From Streptomyces poonensis (GTDB lineage: Bacteria > Actinomycetota > Actinomycetes > Streptomycetales > Streptomycetaceae), in NCBI RefSeq assembly GCF_014650915.1, contig NZ_BMVW01000013.1:1-64000 (forward strand): a stretch of 64,000 bases of DNA. Direction: 5' to 3'. The translations under genes and the position numbers were made by a program. The notes under the pieces are model-generated. The model was not told where the DNA came from, did not search any database, and was given only the letters and a program-made list of their open reading frames with translations. This document shows positions 9,062-16,759 of this stretch, piece after piece (the stretch's first letter is position 1; each line of letters starts with the position of its first letter).

Positions 9062-9089
9062 CCGGGCACCGAATGCCGTCGGTGCCCGG
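9062..9089. terminator. Bidirectional hairpin terminator
   Basis: Perfect 11-bp arms CCGGGCACCGA and TCGGTGCCCGG with a 6-base loop sit between two convergent genes, so the hairpin can end transcripts from both sides. Confidence 0.7.
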
Positions 9090-9100
9090 TGGTCCGGCTC

Positions 9101-9508
9101 TCAGCCGAGTCGCGGGATCTCGATGGCGGGGCAGCGGTCCATGACCATGTCGAGGCCCATGGCACGGGTCCGCTCGTATGCCGCCTCGTCGACGACACCG
9201 AGCTGGAACCACACCGCCTTCGCCCCCTTCGCCACGGCTTCGTCGGCGACCGCGCCGGCGAGGTCGCTGTTCACGAAGACGTCCACGACGTCGACGTCGA
9301 AGGGAATGGCGTCGAGGGACGTATACCCCTGCTCTCCGTGGACCGTCTCGGCCTTGGGGTGCACGGGGACGATCCGCTTGCCGAAGCGCTGCAGGACCGC
9401 TGCGACGCCGTATGCGGCGCGCTCCCGATTCGAGGAGAGGCCGACGACGGCCCAGGTGTCACCGTGCTCGGTGAGGATCTTGCGGACGGTCTCCGTGTCG
9501 CCGTGCAT
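9101..9508 (-). CDS. CoA-binding domain protein (YccU family)
   Basis: A 135-residue single-domain Rossmann protein. WAVVGLSSNRERAAYGVAAVL is the nucleotide/CoA-binding turn, and VDVVDVFVNSDLAG and AVWFQLGVVDEAAY are the conserved family segments; the C-terminal VMDRCPAIEIPRLG matches YccU-type proteins. The family binds CoA and is related to the CoA-binding domain of succinyl-CoA synthetase, but its cellular role is not established. It stands alone between two hairpins. Confidence 0.88.
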   Translation of the reverse strand: MHGDTETVRKILTEHGDTWAVVGLSSNRERAAYGVAAVLQRFGKRIVPVHPKAETVHGEQGYTSLDAIPFDVDVVDVFVNSDLAGAVADEAVAKGAKAVWFQLGVVDEAAYERTRAMGLDMVMDRCPAIEIPRLG

Positions 9509-9552
9509 GCTGTACCTCCGTTGTCTCGGCCACTCGTCCGACGAGAACGCGC

Positions 9553-9582
9553 CGGGGCCGCGGGCGATTCCCGCAGCCCCGG
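9553..9582 (-). terminator. Hairpin terminator after the DUF5701 gene
   Basis: Arms CGGGGC and GCGGG pair with CCCGC and GCCCCG across a CGATT loop, with one mismatch. It lies just downstream of the gene ending at 9602. Confidence 0.55.
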
Positions 9583-9601
9583 GCCGAGGGAGGGCGCCGG
9601 C

Positions 9602-10267
9602 CTATGCGGTGGTGCGGCGGGAGCCGGCGGAGGCCATGCCGAGCCAGGTGTGGGGGTTGCCCTCCCAGCACCAGCCGAGCTTGGGGGCGTTCTGGCTGAT
9701 CCATATCGCCGGGACCCGGCGGTCACCGGAGCGTGAGCCGCCGAGGGAGAAGCACTTGTTCTTGACGAGGATCTGCGGGAAGTGGGTGATCAGCGCGATC
9801 CCTTCCTCGATGGTGAGCAGGGTCCGCCCTCTGTCCGCGATGACGTCCATGGCGTCACGGGGCACGGCGCCGCAGAACTCCTCTCCCCGCTCGACGCCGA
9901 GCACCAGATAGGCACGCTGGTCGGGCAGAGCGGTTGAGGGAGTGGCGACGAAGCGTTCGAGGGCGCCCGGTTCGAAGGAGCGGTCGACGAATCCGGGCTT
10001 GTCCTTGCCGTGCAGGGTGGTGCGCGGCATCGTCTGCTCGATCGGAGCGACCTGGCGGGTCACCACGAGCAGGAAGGGCACCCGGCCGGCCTCCGGATCG
10101 TACGGCGTGTGGGTCGCGGTGGACGTCACGACATCACGCAACGGGGCGAGCAGCGCGGCGTACTGTGCCGCGTCGGGTCCGGTCGCGGCCGGGTGGTCAC
10201 GCTCGATCAGATTGCGGACCTGCCGGTCGAACTCCGAGCCCGCGTCGAAAGGTGTCTGCTGTGTCAA
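9602..10267 (-). CDS. DUF5701 family protein
   Basis: A 221-residue protein recognised as the DUF5701 type by its conserved tail (KNKCFSLGGSRSGDRRVPAIW and NAPKLGWCWEGNPHTWLGMAS) and by ERGEEFCGAVPRDAMDVI in the middle. Members are common in actinomycetes; no function is known. There is no signal peptide or membrane segment. It ends in front of a hairpin and follows the vgb gene on the same strand after 61 bases, so it may be read through from the vat-vgb transcript. Confidence 0.8.
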   Translation of the reverse strand: MTQQTPFDAGSEFDRQVRNLIERDHPAATGPDAAQYAALLAPLRDVVTSTATHTPYDPEAGRVPFLLVVTRQVAPIEQTMPRTTLHGKDKPGFVDRSFEPGALERFVATPSTALPDQRAYLVLGVERGEEFCGAVPRDAMDVIADRGRTLLTIEEGIALITHFPQILVKNKCFSLGGSRSGDRRVPAIWISQNAPKLGWCWEGNPHTWLGMASAGSRRTTA

Positions 10268-10328
10268 GGCGCTCCCATCGTCCTGTCAGTTGTCGCCGGT
10301 CGTCCTGCAGTCGTCGTCGGCCGTCCTG

Positions 10329-11225
10329 TCAGCCGTCGTCGGCCGCCGGGGCGACACGGGCCAGCGCGCCGGTCTCCAGCGCCGTCCACATCGCGCCGTC
10401 CGGGCCGAGGGCGATGCCGTGCGGTTCGGATCCGGGAGTGGGCAGGTCGTGCACGGCGACGGTGCCGTCGGGAGCGAGCGAACCGACGCGGTTGGCGCCC
10501 CATTCGGTGAACCACGGGGTGCCGTTCCCGTCGATCGCGACGGCGTGCGGCCGGGCGGCGCGGTCGGGCAGCGGGAACTCGGTGATCCGGCCGTCGGTGG
10601 TGATCCGGCCGATCTGGCCGGCGGCGATCTCGACGAACCAGAGGACGCCGTCGCGGCCCGCGGTGATTCCCACCGGCGCGGCGGCCTCCGTCGGCAGCGG
10701 ATGGAGCGTGACCGCGCCGTCCGTGCCGATCCGCCCGACGGCGTTCGTCTGATTCAGGGTGAACCACAGCCCGTCGTCGTCCCCCGCGGCGATCGCGGAG
10801 GGGAACGCGCCGGTGACCGGCAGCGGGAACTCGGTGACCCGGCCGTCGGTGGTGATCCGGCCGATGCGGTTGGCGGCGGTCTCCGTGAACCACAGCGCGC
10901 CGTCCGGTCCCGCGGCGATGCCGAACGGCCCGCAGCCGGACGGCAGCGGGAACTCGTCGACGACGCCGTCCGTGGTGATCCGGCCGATCCGGTGCGTGCG
11001 GTACGCGGTGAACCACAGCGCGCCGTCCGGCCCGGAGGTGATGATCGTCGGTCCGCAGGCGGGATCGATCCGGTGGCTCGTCGGCTCGCCGCCGGGCACC
11101 AGCCGTCCGATCCGGCCGGCGTGGACCAGGGTGTACCACAGCGCGCCGTCCGGTCCCGTGGTGATCGCGTACGGGCCGGAGGCACGGTCGGTCACGGTGT
11201 GCTCTTCGATGGACAGGGAGGTCAA
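10329..11225 (-). CDS. vgb: Virginiamycin B lyase family protein (Vgb)
   Basis: A 298-residue beta-propeller made of repeats of the form GPDGALWFT...NRIGRITTDG.VTEFPLP, about seven blades, as in virginiamycin B lyase. That family opens the streptogramin B ring at its ester bond by elimination, using Mg2+ and a His/Glu set; FTEWGANRVG and the nearby His in RPHAVAID are possible catalytic-region residues, but I could not align them with certainty. The TTG at 11225 is chosen because it overlaps the vat stop (TTGA) and GGAGAAGG lies upstream; no ATG or GTG fits before the first blade. Translation is thus coupled to vat. Other related propellers have no lyase activity, so resistance is inference. 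Confidence 0.82.
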   Translation of the reverse strand: MTSLSIEEHTVTDRASGPYAITTGPDGALWYTLVHAGRIGRLVPGGEPTSHRIDPACGPTIITSGPDGALWFTAYRTHRIGRITTDGVVDEFPLPSGCGPFGIAAGPDGALWFTETAANRIGRITTDGRVTEFPLPVTGAFPSAIAAGDDDGLWFTLNQTNAVGRIGTDGAVTLHPLPTEAAAPVGITAGRDGVLWFVEIAAGQIGRITTDGRITEFPLPDRAARPHAVAIDGNGTPWFTEWGANRVGSLAPDGTVAVHDLPTPGSEPHGIALGPDGAMWTALETGALARVAPAADDG

Positions 11226-11878
11226 AGGGCCTTCTCCAGACCGTTGTCGGCGGCGATGCGGGCGATGTCGGCCGGGGTGCCGGCCATGATGGTGCGGGCG
11301 TGCTCGGTCACCAGGGCGACGGGCCAGTCCCACCAGGCGGCCCGCAGCAGCCGGTCGATGTCGGCCTCGTCGAAGCGCCGGCGGATGGCCCTGGCCGGGT
11401 TCCCGCCGACGATCGTGTACGGCGGGACGTCGGCGGTGACCACGGCGCCGGCCGCGACGACGGCTCCGTGGCCGATCCGTACGCCGGGCATGACCGTGGC
11501 GCCGTAGCCGAACCAGACGTCGTTGCCGACGACGGTGTCGCCGCGGCTCGGCATGCCGGTGACGATGTCGAGGGTCCGCTCGGCCCACTCGCCGCCGAAC
11601 ATGGTGAACGGATACGTCGACACGCCCATCGTCGGGTGGTCCGCGCCGGCCATCAGGAACCGGGTGCCCGTGGCGATCGCGCAGTACTTGCCGATGACGA
11701 GCCGCTCCGGACCGTAGGCGTACAGCACGTTGCGGTCCGCGAAGGCGGTCGCGCCGTCGGGGTCGTCGAAGTAGGTGTATTCACCCACCACGATCTCGGG
11801 ACGGCTGATCAGCGGCTTGAGGAAGACGACCCGCTCATGGGCGGGCAACGGGTGGACGGCCATCGGGTCAGGTGTCAC
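11222..11878 (-). CDS. vat: Vat-type streptogramin A / xenobiotic O-acetyltransferase
   Basis: A left-handed beta-helix acetyltransferase of about 218 residues. Hexapeptide-repeat segments (ERLVIGKYCAIATGTRF and GHGAVVAAGAVVTADVPPYT) frame MAGADHPTMGVSTYPF, which contains the catalytic His of Vat enzymes; NPARAIRRRF is the usual C-terminal signature. Vat proteins transfer acetyl from acetyl-CoA to the hydroxyl of streptogramin A antibiotics. GTG at 11878 follows GAGAGG; an upstream in-frame ATG at 11920 would add 14 residues with no homology. A good promoter lies at 11969-11997 and a TetR gene is divergent. Followed by overlapping vgb. A chloramphenicol or other xenobiotic substrate is also possible. 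Confidence 0.87.
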   Translation of the reverse strand: MTPDPMAVHPLPAHERVVFLKPLISRPEIVVGEYTYFDDPDGATAFADRNVLYAYGPERLVIGKYCAIATGTRFLMAGADHPTMGVSTYPFTMFGGEWAERTLDIVTGMPSRGDTVVGNDVWFGYGATVMPGVRIGHGAVVAAGAVVTADVPPYTIVGGNPARAIRRRFDEADIDRLLRAAWWDWPVALVTEHARTIMAGTPADIARIAADNGLEKAL

Positions 11879-11968
11879 GCAGAGGTCCTCTCGGCGGGGC
11901 CGGATCACGGAGCGGATCACGGACGCGGGTCACGGACGCGGGTCACCCGTGGCCGACCCGGCGACCAT

Positions 11969-12027
11969 AAGTTATGTCGGTCCTAGAAATGTGTCAAGCA
12001 TATTTTTGGGTTCGACCTAGGTATAGT
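11969..12027. promoter_or_regulatory. vat-vgb promoter and candidate TetR operator
   Basis: On the minus strand TTGACA (11992-11997) and TAACTT (11969-11974) are spaced by exactly 17 bases, a strong housekeeping-type promoter for vat. On the plus strand TATAGT (12022-12027) may be the -10 of the tetR gene. The 8-bp palindrome ACCTAGGT (12015-12022) overlaps it, and the similar TCCTAGAA at 11981-11988 lies in the vat spacer. The two related CCTAG sites, in TCGACCTAG and TCGGTCCTAG contexts, could be the operator of the divergent regulator. Confidence 0.65.
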
Positions 12028-12033
12028 CCTTCC

Positions 12034-12678
12034 ATGAGCCCACGGGAGACGGGCCTCAGGGCCCTGAAGAAGCATCGGACCAGGGAGAACATCTCGCGCC
12101 AGGCCACCAGGCTGTTCCTGGAGCGGGGCTTCGACCACGTGACCATCGCCGAGGTGGCGGCGGCCGCGCAGGTGGCCAAGATGACGGTCACCAACTACTT
12201 CCCCCGCAAGGAGGACCTCGCGCTCGATCAGCACGACGTCTTCATCGAGATGCCGGCCGCGACCATCCGCGAGCGCGAGCCGGGGGAGTCGGCGCTGGCC
12301 GCGCTGCGCCGTGCCTATCTGGCCGCGGTGGCCGAGCGGAATCCGGTCATCGGCTTCTCGGGCCCGGAGTTCGCCCGGATGATCACCGGCAGTACGGCGC
12401 TGGTGGCCCGGCTGCGCGAGTTCCACGACGACCGGGAGAAGGCCATGGCGCGGGTGCTCGCCGAAGAGACCGGCGCCGAGGCGGGCGACATCGTGCCCCG
12501 GGTCGCCGCGGCCCAACTGGGCGGCATCCACCGGCTGCTGTTCGAGGAGACGCTGCGGCTGACCCTCGACGGGCGCACCGACGACGAGATCGCACACACC
12601 CTCACCGGCCATGTCCGCACCGCCTTCGACGCCCTCGAACCCGCACTCGCCGACTACGCGGTGCGCCGCGCCCGCTGA
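12034..12678 (+). CDS. TetR-family regulator divergent from vat-vgb
   Basis: A 214-residue TetR/AcrR regulator. The N-terminal DNA-binding domain (residues ~10-60) shows NISRQATRLFLERGFDHVTIAEVAAAAQVAKMTVTNYFPRKEDL-type spacing with the recognition helix AKMTVTNYF; the remaining helices form the ligand domain. The ATG at 12034 is favoured by the domain start; an in-frame ATG at 11974 would lie within the operator region. By position it is expected to repress vat-vgb and itself from the shared intergenic region; an inducing ligand, perhaps the antibiotic, is inference. Confidence 0.88.
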   Translation: MSPRETGLRALKKHRTRENISRQATRLFLERGFDHVTIAEVAAAAQVAKMTVTNYFPRKEDLALDQHDVFIEMPAATIREREPGESALAALRRAYLAAVAERNPVIGFSGPEFARMITGSTALVARLREFHDDREKAMARVLAEETGAEAGDIVPRVAAAQLGGIHRLLFEETLRLTLDGRTDDEIAHTLTGHVRTAFDALEPALADYAVRRAR

Positions 12679-12774
12679 CCGTCCTCGTTCCGGTGCGACC
12701 ACGTGCCGATGGTGGGGAACTTCGACGGCACAGGGTGCCCGGCGATGACCGAGATACGCCGTGATAGCTTTCCG

Positions 12775-12945
12775 GAGCCAGTCGAACCCACATGTCTGGG
12801 TCAGGGAATCCGGTGCGAATCCGGAGCTGACGCGCAGCGGTGAGGGGGACGGGCGGGGCATCGGCCACTGGACCGCGAAGGGTCCGGGAAGGCGCCGCGT
12901 CCGGACGATCCCGAGTCCGAAGACCTGCTGGCGGCCTCCGCGGTC
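12775..12945 (+). ncRNA. Cobalamin (B12) riboswitch
   Basis: The leader contains the conserved landmarks of the AdoCbl riboswitch in order: GGTGCGAATCC with its flanking stem at 12806-12824, the B12 box AGCTGACGCGCAGCGGTGA at 12825-12843, GCCACTG at 12864-12870, GGGAAGGCG at 12886-12894 and GAGTCCGAAGACCTGC at 12913-12928. The outer limits are estimated. It sits 70-240 bases before the translation start of the importer operon and would switch off expression when cobalamin is plentiful. In Streptomyces such elements act through the ribosome site or an antiterminator; the mechanism cannot be told from sequence alone. Confidence 0.93.
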
Positions 12946-13016
12946 GTACGACGGCGGGGGAGCACCGTACGACCGGGCTCCGCGTTCGAGCCCTCGACGA
13001 TCAAGGATTCGCCTCC

Positions 13017-14060
13017 GTGCCCTTCGCACGCCTCGTACGCTCCGTACGTTCCGCCGCCCTGCCCGTTCTGCCCGTCCTCGGAATGCTCGTGCTGAGTGCC
13101 TGCGGGTCGGGGAAGACCGCAGGCGAACCCGTCGCCGACGCGGCGGTCTCCCTCACGAACTGCGGGCACACCGTCCGCGTCGGCGCGCCGCCGGAGAGGG
13201 CCGTCTCCCTCAACCAGGGCACCACCGAGATCATGCTCTCCCTCGGGCTCGCCGACCGCATGGTGGGCACGGCGACCTGGACCGACCCGGTGCTGAAGGG
13301 GTTGGAGGAGGACAACCGCAAGGTGAAGCGGCTCGCCGACAACGCCCCCTCCTTCGAGCGTGTCCTCGACACGGACCCCGACTTCGTCGCGGCCTCCTTC
13401 GTCTCGACGCTCGGCAAGGGCGGCGTGGCGACCAGGGAGCAGTTCGGGAAGCTCGGCGTGCCCACCTACGTCTCCCCGTCCGACTGTGCCGGCAAGGACA
13501 ACTCCGGGGACGGCGACGGGGCCCGCAAGGACGCGCTGACCATGGACGCCGTGTACCGGGAAGTGCGCGATCTCGCCGAGGTGTTCGGGGTGGAGGAGAA
13601 GGGGGAGGAACTCGTCACGTCGCTGGAGCGGCGCATGAAGAAGGCGACGGCGGGCGTCGATGCCTCCGGCGTCACCCTCATGTACTGGTTCGCGAACTCC
13701 GAGTCGCCCTACATGGCGGGCTGCTGCGGCGCACCCGGCATCATGACCCGCGCCCTGGGCGCGAAGAACGTCTTCGACGACACGCACGACGAATGGCCCC
13801 AGATCAACTGGGAGACCGTCGCCGAACGCGACCCCGACGTCCTGGTCATCGGCGATCTGACGCGTAGGTCGCAGACCGCCGAGACCGCCGAGAAGAAGAT
13901 CGAGTTCCTGGAGTCCAACGCGGTCACCAAGAACATGACGGCGGTGAGGAAGAAACGGTACGTGCTGCTCAGCGGGCAGGCGCTGAACCCGACCGTCCGT
14001 ACCGTCGAGGGCGTGGAGCGGATCGCCTCCGCGCTGCGTGAGTACGGGCTGGCCGGGTGA
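13017..14060 (+). CDS. btuF: Corrinoid/cobalamin ABC transporter substrate-binding lipoprotein (BtuF-type)
   Basis: A 347-residue lipoprotein. The signal peptide ends in the lipobox LSAC (Cys near residue 27), giving a membrane-tethered receptor. The body is a cluster III (FecB/BtuF) binding protein: NCGHTVRVGAPPERAVSLNQGTTE-type opening, DPDFVAAS, and WPQINWETVAERDPDVLVIGD near the C-terminal lobe. Similarity alone would allow an iron-siderophore substrate; the cobalamin riboswitch immediately upstream makes a corrinoid the better call. GTG at 13017 follows AAGGA by 8-10 bases. The stop overlaps the permease start by GTGA. Confidence 0.85.
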   Translation: MPFARLVRSVRSAALPVLPVLGMLVLSACGSGKTAGEPVADAAVSLTNCGHTVRVGAPPERAVSLNQGTTEIMLSLGLADRMVGTATWTDPVLKGLEEDNRKVKRLADNAPSFERVLDTDPDFVAASFVSTLGKGGVATREQFGKLGVPTYVSPSDCAGKDNSGDGDGARKDALTMDAVYREVRDLAEVFGVEEKGEELVTSLERRMKKATAGVDASGVTLMYWFANSESPYMAGCCGAPGIMTRALGAKNVFDDTHDEWPQINWETVAERDPDVLVIGDLTRRSQTAETAEKKIEFLESNAVTKNMTAVRKKRYVLLSGQALNPTVRTVEGVERIASALREYGLAG

Positions 14061-15154
14061 CCGCCCGTCCCACGGCCCGTACCCCCGCCGGCACGGAGCC
14101 GGAGCCCGCGACGTCCCCGGTCCGTCCGGCGCGCGGCGTCCGTACCGCGCGCCGCCTGCTGCTCGTGGTGGCCGCGGCCGCCCTGCTGGGCGCCTCGGTC
14201 GCCGGGGCGATCACCATCGGGCCCGCCGACATCCGGGTCGGTGACGTCTGGTCCGTCGTCGCCGCCCACCTGGGGTGGGGGAGCACGGACGTGAGCCCCA
14301 TCCGGGACGGCATCGTGTGGGAGCTGCGACTGCCGCGTACCCTGCTGGCCGCCGTGTGCGGGGCCGGGCTCGCCGTCTGCGGCGCGGTGATGCAGTCGCT
14401 GCTGCGCAATCCGCTCGCCGACCCGTTCGTGCTCGGGGTGTCCTCCGGCGCGTCCACGGGCGCCGTCGTCGTGGTCGTCCTGGGCATCGGCGGCGGGGCG
14501 GTGTCGCTGCCGGCGGGCGCCTTCGTCGGCGCGCTGCTGTCGTTCGCGCTCGTTCTGCTGCTCAGCCACAGCCTCGGCGGCAGCACCGACCGCGTGGTGC
14601 TGTCGGGTGTGGCCGCGATGCAGCTGTTCTCCGCGCTGACCTCCTTCGTCGTCATGACCGCGGCCGACGCCGAGACCACCCGCGGGGTGCTGTTCTGGCT
14701 GCTCGGGTCGCTCGGCGGGGCGGGCTGGACGGATGTGTGGGCCTGTCTCGCCGTGCTCGTGGTGGCCCTGGCGGTGTGCCTGGGGTACGCGCGGACGCTC
14801 GACGCCTTCGCCTTCGGGCAGGACGCGGCCGCCGCGCTGGGCGTGTCCGTCGCCCGCACCCGGCTGGTCCTGCTGTGCGTGACGGCCCTGCTGACGGCCG
14901 CGCTGGTGGCCTCCGCCGGTGCCATCGGCTTCGTCGGCCTGGTGCTGCCGCACGCCGCCCGGGCGCTGGTCGGGCCGGGCCACGCACGGCTGCTGCCGGT
15001 CGCCGCGCTGGCCGGGGCGGTGTTCCTGGTGTGGGTCGACACGCTGGCCCGTACGGTGCTCGATCCCCAGGAGGTGCCGGTGGGGGTGGTGACCTCGCTG
15101 ATCGGGGTGCCGGCGTTCGTGCTGGTGCTGTACCGGACGAGGAGGGCGGGATGA
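14057..15154 (+). CDS. btuC: FecCD-family ABC permease (BtuC-type)
   Basis: A 365-residue membrane permease with about ten hydrophobic segments, the normal build of BtuC/FecCD. Family motifs are present: LRLPRTLLAAVCGAGLAVCGAVMQ near residue 95 with NPLADPFVLGVSSGA following, and GAIGFVGLVLPHAARALVGPGH near residue 290. It would form the channel dimer of the importer. The GTG overlaps the upstream stop and the stop overlaps the ATPase ATG (ATGA), so the three genes are coupled under the riboswitch. Confidence 0.93.
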   Translation: MTARPTARTPAGTEPEPATSPVRPARGVRTARRLLLVVAAAALLGASVAGAITIGPADIRVGDVWSVVAAHLGWGSTDVSPIRDGIVWELRLPRTLLAAVCGAGLAVCGAVMQSLLRNPLADPFVLGVSSGASTGAVVVVVLGIGGGAVSLPAGAFVGALLSFALVLLLSHSLGGSTDRVVLSGVAAMQLFSALTSFVVMTAADAETTRGVLFWLLGSLGGAGWTDVWACLAVLVVALAVCLGYARTLDAFAFGQDAAAALGVSVARTRLVLLCVTALLTAALVASAGAIGFVGLVLPHAARALVGPGHARLLPVAALAGAVFLVWVDTLARTVLDPQEVPVGVVTSLIGVPAFVLVLYRTRRAG

Positions 15155-15945
15155 CGGCGACGACGGATGCGCGCGGGAACCAGGGGCTGCGCGCCGAGCG
15201 CGTCTCCCGTACCGCCGACGGCCGCCTCGTCCTCGACGGCGTCGATCTCGCCCCGGCACCCGGTTCCACCGTCGGCCTCCTCGGCCCCAACGGCTCCGGC
15301 AAGTCCACGCTCCTGCGGCTGCTCGCCGGAGTGCTCGCGCCCGCCTCCGGCGTCGTCACGCTCGACGGCGACCCGCTCGCCGGACTGAACCGCCGCGACG
15401 TCGCCCGCCGGATCGCCGTCGTCGAGCAGCAGGCCGACACCCAGGTCGAGCTGACCGTCCTCGATGTCGTCCGGCTCGGCCGCGTCCCGCACCGCCGGGC
15501 CTGGACCCCCGCCTCCGCCCACGACGAACGAGCCGTCCAGGAAGCCCTGGAGCGCACCGGCCTCACCGACCGCGCCCGCCAGTCCTGGCACACCCTGTCC
15601 GGGGGTGAACGGCAGCGTGTGCAGATCGCCCGCGCCCTCGCCCAGGAACCCCGCGAACTCCTCCTGGACGAGCCGACGAACCACCTCGACATCCAGCACC
15701 AGCTGGAACTGCTCAACCTGGTCACCGACCTCCCCGTCACCACCGTCATCGCCCTGCACGACCTCAATCTCGCCGCCCTGTACTGCGACGAACTGGTGGT
15801 GCTGCGAGCGGGCCGCGTGGTCGCCCGGGGCGAGCCGCGCGAGGTCCTCACGGAGGAACTGATCGCCGAGGTGTACGGGGTGCGGGCGACGGTCACATGC
15901 CCCGAGGGACGGCCGCACGTGCGCTATCTGGGCACACTGAGCTGA
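15151..15945 (+). CDS. btuD: ABC importer ATP-binding protein (BtuD-type)
   Basis: A 264-residue ABC ATPase with Walker A GPNGSGKST (about residue 48), Q-loop VEQQADTQVELTV, signature LSGGERQR, Walker B ELLLDEPTNHLD and switch His in ALHDLN. This is the FecE/BtuD type that energises siderophore and B12 uptake. The ATG at 15151 follows GGAGGGCGG and overlaps the permease stop. It is the last gene of the operon, followed by a strong hairpin. Confidence 0.93.
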   Translation: MTATTDARGNQGLRAERVSRTADGRLVLDGVDLAPAPGSTVGLLGPNGSGKSTLLRLLAGVLAPASGVVTLDGDPLAGLNRRDVARRIAVVEQQADTQVELTVLDVVRLGRVPHRRAWTPASAHDERAVQEALERTGLTDRARQSWHTLSGGERQRVQIARALAQEPRELLLDEPTNHLDIQHQLELLNLVTDLPVTTVIALHDLNLAALYCDELVVLRAGRVVARGEPREVLTEELIAEVYGVRATVTCPEGRPHVRYLGTLS

Positions 15946-15965
15946 TCCAGGGCCCGGGGGCCGGG

Positions 15966-16001
15966 CGTACGTGACCGGCCGGGAAGGGCCGGTCGCGTAC
16001 G
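15966..16001 (+). terminator. Terminator of the B12 importer operon
   Basis: Arms CGTACG-T-GACCGGCC and GGCCGGTC-G-CGTACG pair over 14 of 15 positions with a 6-base loop. No T tract follows. Confidence 0.7.
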
Positions 16002-16063
16002 ACCCTCCGCCAAGTCCTGCCGCCCTCCTGCGGCCCGCGCCGCTTCCGCCCTAGGCTCGCCCC

Positions 16064-16759
16064 GTGCTGCGCATCACCGACGCCCGCACCGGCGAGCCCA
16101 CCGAGCTGCGCCGGACCCTCACCCGCGTCCACGCCCACGTGACCGGCGCCGACACCTCGGCCCTGCGCGTCCTGCTGGTCGCCGACGTGCTCGCCCGGGC
16201 CCTGGAACTGGACGGCGTACCCGTCCTCACCGTCGCCGACCCACCCCCGGAACTGCAGGCGCGTGCCACCGCCCTCGGTATCCGGCCCGCCGCCGGGACC
16301 ACCGCGCCGGCCGCGGGACGGGCCGCCCTGCACGTGGCGGCCCCCGGCACCGCCGTACCCGAGGACGGCGTCCGCATCACGGTCGCGCCGGCCGGGAACA
16401 CGGCGGCCGGTACCTCGGCCGACGGTCCCGCCCTGCGCTACGCGCTGCTGGCCCACCCGCGCGCGGAGACCGCCGCGCTCGGCGGCGACGTCGCGGACGC
16501 GGCCCGTGACACGCTCGCGCGCTGGCGCGGGGCCGTCGCCGCCTGGGCCACCCGCCCGTCGCGGCCCGTCCCCGAGGCCGTACTGCGGGAACTGCGCTCC
16601 GCGTGGGAGGACGACCTGGACATGCCCGCCGTGCTCGACGTCCTGCGCCGGGTCGAGCGCGTGGACGACCTGCCCGACGGCGCCCGCTTCGAGACGTACG
16701 CCTACGCGGACCGCCTCCTCGGCCTCGAGCTCACCCGGGACGTCGGAGCCCCGGCGTGA
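16064..16759 (+). CDS. Cysteinyl-tRNA-synthetase-like protein lacking catalytic motifs
   Basis: A 231-residue protein. The start (LRITDARTGEPTEL, then VHAHVTGADTSALRVLLVADVLARALELDGVPV) follows the pattern of the N-terminus of cysteinyl-tRNA synthetase and MshC, but the HIGH motif is replaced by TSALR and no KMSKS loop exists. The C-terminal part (LRSAWEDDLDMPAVLDVLRRVE and YADRLLGLEL) resembles the helical domain behind the catalytic domain of the same enzymes. The middle is short and Ala/Gly rich. It therefore cannot activate cysteine; its role is unknown. The stop overlaps the GTG of the SixA gene, suggesting co-expression. The relationship is motif-based inference. Confidence 0.7.
   Translation: MLRITDARTGEPTELRRTLTRVHAHVTGADTSALRVLLVADVLARALELDGVPVLTVADPPPELQARATALGIRPAAGTTAPAAGRAALHVAAPGTAVPEDGVRITVAPAGNTAAGTSADGPALRYALLAHPRAETAALGGDVADAARDTLARWRGAVAAWATRPSRPVPEAVLRELRSAWEDDLDMPAVLDVLRRVERVDDLPDGARFETYAYADRLLGLELTRDVGAPA

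Noticed and set aside
12801..13787. 328-residue minus-strand frame
   Set aside because: It runs across the cobalamin riboswitch and antisense to btuF and has no motifs.
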